Assembly: GCF_022489065.1 (NCBI RefSeq)
Contig: NZ_JAKVTW010000001.1
Coordinates: 372,001-436,000 of the forward strand
DNA length: 64,000 nucleotides
Reading direction: 5' to 3'
DNA from: Vreelandella neptunia
Lineage (GTDB): Bacteria > Pseudomonadota > Gammaproteobacteria > Pseudomonadales > Halomonadaceae
Positions 61,689 through 64,000 of this stretch are shown here, piece by piece. Position 1 is the stretch's first letter, and each line of letters opens with the position of its first letter. The notes beneath the pieces are model-generated. The model was not told where the DNA came from. It searched no databases and saw only the letters and a program-made list of their open reading frames with translations. A program made the position numbers and the translations under genes.

Positions 61689-62657
61689 ATGATTAAACAA
61701 CTTATTACCAGCGCTGTTCTTGGAGCCGCCATAGTGAGCAGCCACTCCCTGATGGCGGAAGACTTTACCCTGCGGTTTGGCCATTTAGCCAATGAGCAGA
61801 ATATTTGGCACCAGGCCGCCGAAAAATTTAAAGAGGAGGTCGAAGCCAACTCTGACGGGCAGATCGAGGTACGTCTCTATCCCAGTGAGCAACTGGGTAA
61901 TGAGATGGACGTGATCAATAGTATTCAGCTAGGCACGGCGGATATGACGATCACCGGGGAAAGCTTACAAAACTGGGCGCCTAAAGCCGCGATGATGGCA
62001 GTACCTTACGCTTTTCGTGACTCAGAGCATGTCCATGCGGCAGTTAACGGCGAAATCGGTGCTGAAATTGAAGCACAAATCACTGAGCGCACTAACCTGG
62101 TGCCCTTGGCGTGGTTTGAACGCGGGCCACGTGAGCTGACCTCCAATCGGCCTATTCGCACGCCTGATGAGCTGGATGGGTTGCGTCTGCGCGTTCCGAA
62201 CGTGCCGCTGTTCGTTGATACATGGCAGACAATGGGGGCGCGTCCAACCCCAATGGCGTTTAGCGAAGTGTTTACCGCGCTTCAGCAGAACACCCTGGAA
62301 GGCCAGGAAAACCCGCTTAGTCTGATCGAAAGCGCCAGCTTCAATGAGGTCCAGGACTACGTCAACATGACCGGCCATGTGCGCAGCTGGATCTATGTGG
62401 TGATTGGCCGTAACCAGCTGGAAAGTATGCCGGATGAGCTCCAGCAAGTGGTGCGAGAAGCCGCTCAAACGATGCAGGAATACCAGGCCGAGCTTTTCAT
62501 TGAGGATCAAGAACGTCTTGAGCAAGCACTCCAAGAGCGTGGCATGGAGTTCGTGGAAGTCGACGTTGATGCGTTCGCAGAGAAAGCCCGCCCCGCCGTG
62601 CTTGAGGCCTTAACCGAAGAGCAGCGCGAACTCTTTGACGCTATCCAAGACTTGTAA
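61689..62657 (+). CDS. dctP: TRAP transporter substrate-binding protein DctP
   Basis: 322 residues. A signal peptide (ITSAVLGAAIVSSHSLMA) precedes a DctP domain: LRFGHLANEQNIWHQAAEKFKEEVEANSDGQIEVRLYPSEQLGNEMD, then PVPYAF-like AVPYAFRDSEH and LDGLRLRVPNVPLFVDTWQTMGARPTPMAFSEVFTALQQNTLEGQENP, with the conserved arginine that binds the substrate carboxylate. It is 86 bp after the dehydrogenase. The neighbouring ManD suggests a hexonate ligand. Confidence 0.92.
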   Translation: MIKQLITSAVLGAAIVSSHSLMAEDFTLRFGHLANEQNIWHQAAEKFKEEVEANSDGQIEVRLYPSEQLGNEMDVINSIQLGTADMTITGESLQNWAPKAAMMAVPYAFRDSEHVHAAVNGEIGAEIEAQITERTNLVPLAWFERGPRELTSNRPIRTPDELDGLRLRVPNVPLFVDTWQTMGARPTPMAFSEVFTALQQNTLEGQENPLSLIESASFNEVQDYVNMTGHVRSWIYVVIGRNQLESMPDELQQVVREAAQTMQEYQAELFIEDQERLEQALQERGMEFVEVDVDAFAEKARPAVLEALTEEQRELFDAIQDL

Positions 62658-62695
62658 GGTCGCAAATAGAGATTTTGTAGTGAATGACTAATGAC

Positions 62696-62722
62696 GCTGG
62701 GCTGATAACACGTCAGCTCAGC
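62696..62722 (+). other. Intercistronic hairpin between dctP and dctQ
   Basis: GCTGGGCTGA and TCAGCTCAGC form a 10-bp stem (one G-T pair) with a 7-nt loop and no T-run. It may favour high expression of the binding protein over the membrane subunits, as seen for the hairpin at 35286-35314. Confidence 0.5.
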
Positions 62723-62760
62723 TTCTACTGCAATAGCGGCTTGCCCGTGAGGATACGGTT

Positions 62761-63339
62761 ATGAACTCGGATCACAAAACGCTTGAGCACGAAGCGTTAG
62801 AGAGTCTGGATCCAATGGCGACAGTGCCTAAGCTATCGGGGCCTATTGGGCGCGTGATTGGATGGGTGGATACATGTTTTCTAACCGTGGCCGTCGTGGC
62901 ACTTGTCGCGATTGCCGCCACGGTACTGCTGCAAATTAGTTCAAGGCTATTTTTGCCGTTCTCAATAGCCTGGACCGAGGAGCTCTCGCGCTATCTGTTT
63001 ATTTATATGGTGGCGCTATCCGCTGGCGTGGTACTGCGCCAGAACCGAAACATCAGCGTTGAGCTTTTTCATCACCTGCTGGGGCCGCGTATGCAGGCAG
63101 CTTTTCAAGTGCTGATTTGCGCGCTGATTGGCCTGTTTGCCTTTCTAGTGCTGCCTTACGCTTGGCAGTATGCACAAAACGGCGCTTGGCAGACCTCACC
63201 AACGCTTCACGTTCCCATGCTTTATATCTTTTTCTCAACGGTAGTCACCTTTGCGCTACTCCTGGTCTACAGCTTGCTAGGGTGCCTTGAAGGAATTATC
63301 GCAATGTGTCGCTCCTCTGCCACCCATCAGGAGTCGTAA
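62761..63339 (+). CDS. dctQ: TRAP transporter small membrane subunit DctQ
   Basis: 192 residues with four transmembrane helices and the DctQ pattern FSIAWTEELSRYLFIYMVALSAGVVLRQNRNISVELF. A longer than usual polar N-terminus (about 40 residues) precedes the first helix. It is 2 bp before dctM. AGGATACGGTT precedes the ATG. Confidence 0.92.
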   Translation: MNSDHKTLEHEALESLDPMATVPKLSGPIGRVIGWVDTCFLTVAVVALVAIAATVLLQISSRLFLPFSIAWTEELSRYLFIYMVALSAGVVLRQNRNISVELFHHLLGPRMQAAFQVLICALIGLFAFLVLPYAWQYAQNGAWQTSPTLHVPMLYIFFSTVVTFALLLVYSLLGCLEGIIAMCRSSATHQES

Positions 63340-63341
63340 GC

Positions 63342-64000
63342 ATGGAAGTCATTATCCTTTTTGGTGTTTTTTTAATACTGCTCACGGTGGGGATGCCCAT
63401 TGCGTTTGCATTGGGGTTAGCCTCGCTCTCTTACCTGCTGCTTGAGGGCATTTCATTAACGATTGTGCCGCAGCGTATGTATGCTGGCATCGATACCTTT
63501 GTGCTGCTATGCATCCCCGGCTTTGTGCTGGCTGGCAACTTGATGAATGTCGGCAACATCACTGAGCATATCGTTCGTTTCTCCAACGCTTTGTTAGGCC
63601 ATATTCGAGGCGGGCTTGGCCTGGCTAACGTGGCGGGCTCGATGATTTTTGGCGGTATCTCCGGCACGGCGGTTGCCGATTCAGCCAGCATTGGGTCGGT
63701 GATGATCCCCGGTATGGCGCGCTCAGGTTATGACAAACCGTTTGCTGCTGCGGTCACCGCCGCCTCATCAACCGTCGGGCCGATTATACCGCCTAGCGTG
63801 CCGATGATCATTGCCGGTTCACTTAGCGGTATTTCGGTCGGGCGTATGTTCCTGGCAGGTGCGATTCCTGGCCTGTTGATGGGACTCGCCATGATGGTCA
63901 CGGTCTATATCCTGGCCGTTCGACGTGGGTATCCAAAAGAGAAGCGCGTACCTTTTCTGCAGCTACTCCGTGAAGCGAAAACGGCCTTCTGGGCCCTGCT
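63342..64000 (+). CDS. dctM: TRAP transporter large permease DctM (partial, cut by window end)
   Basis: The first about 219 codons of DctM, starting at the ATG at 63342 after AGGAGTCGTAAGC. Recognisable features are the GMPIAFALGLASLSYLL start, FVLLCIPGFVLAGNLMNVGNITEHIVRF, GGLGLANVAGSMIFGGISGTAVADSASIGSVMIPGM and AASSTVGPIIPPSVPMIIAGSLSGISVGRMFLAG. About half of the usual length is present; the frame is open to the window edge. It forms the sodium-driven importer with DctP and DctQ. Confidence 0.95.
   Translation, partial: MEVIILFGVFLILLTVGMPIAFALGLASLSYLLLEGISLTIVPQRMYAGIDTFVLLCIPGFVLAGNLMNVGNITEHIVRFSNALLGHIRGGLGLANVAGSMIFGGISGTAVADSASIGSVMIPGMARSGYDKPFAAAVTAASSTVGPIIPPSVPMIIAGSLSGISVGRMFLAGAIPGLLMGLAMMVTVYILAVRRGYPKEKRVPFLQLLREAKTAFWAL

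Overview
The window looks like chromosomal DNA of a Gammaproteobacterium, most plausibly a halophilic member of the Halomonadaceae. The clues are moderate-to-high G+C, a complete carnitine-to-glycine-betaine cluster, a BCCT betaine-type carrier, a TRAP transporter and an RfaH/ops capsule control system. The assignment is inferred from gene content; no rRNA or other marker is present.

Region 1 (1-1063) is a REP/BIME-like array of about 240-bp units beside its probable partner, a RAYT single-strand transposase. Region 2 (1079-16.5 kb, minus strand) is a tightly coupled operon: kpsC, kpsS, a short-chain dehydrogenase, a membrane sulfatase-fold enzyme, a 2489-residue single-module polyketide synthase and an alpha-oxoamine synthase, followed by an RfaH-type antiterminator. 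A JUMPStart/ops element lies in the leader. The set matches the rhizobial rkpAGHIJ capsule genes. It suggests that a long acyl chain is made by the synthase, released by condensation with an amino acid, and used as a lipid partner of a capsular polysaccharide.

Region 3 (16.5-22.9 kb) holds a CACHE-like/PAS/GGDEF protein divergent from the capsule operon, an AEC-family transporter, tRNA-Arg(CCT), a cysteine-rich exported peptide, CreA, a CAP-domain protein, a flavin-binding stress-type protein and a small lipoprotein. Region 4 (22.9-28.2 kb) is the carnitine module cdhR-caiX facing cdhC-cdhA-cdhB-hocS. It is followed by a PQQ sugar dehydrogenase and a cytochrome c (28.4-30.2 kb).

Region 5 (30.2-51.9 kb) is an unusually large histidine-utilisation locus. 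Besides hutH, hutU, hutI, hutF, hutG, hutD and two hutC-like regulators, it has an amino-acid ABC transporter, a HisC-like aminotransferase, two different hydroxy-acid oxidases, two different 2-oxoglutarate oxygenases, a BCCT carrier and a second HutH-like lyase. That lyase has precisely lost the Ala-Ser-Gly triad that forms the MIO cofactor. Five copies of TGTATATACA (one with a single mismatch) stand before the five transcription units, so the locus appears to be one HutC regulon. I infer that it feeds modified histidines (a histidine betaine such as hercynine, imidazole-lactate, perhaps N-methylated forms) into the ordinary histidine pathway. This is the strongest candidate for an undescribed system.

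Region 6 (51.9-57.8 kb) has an Att-type ABC exporter with a lipocalin-like lipoprotein, then an HDOD-GGDEF protein. Region 7 (57.8-64 kb) begins with a long non-coding stretch carrying a paired palindrome and a decayed HlyD fragment. It ends with a sugar-acid module: a GntR/FCD regulator, a ManD/RspA-type dehydratase, an RspB-type dehydrogenase and a TRAP transporter cut by the window edge.
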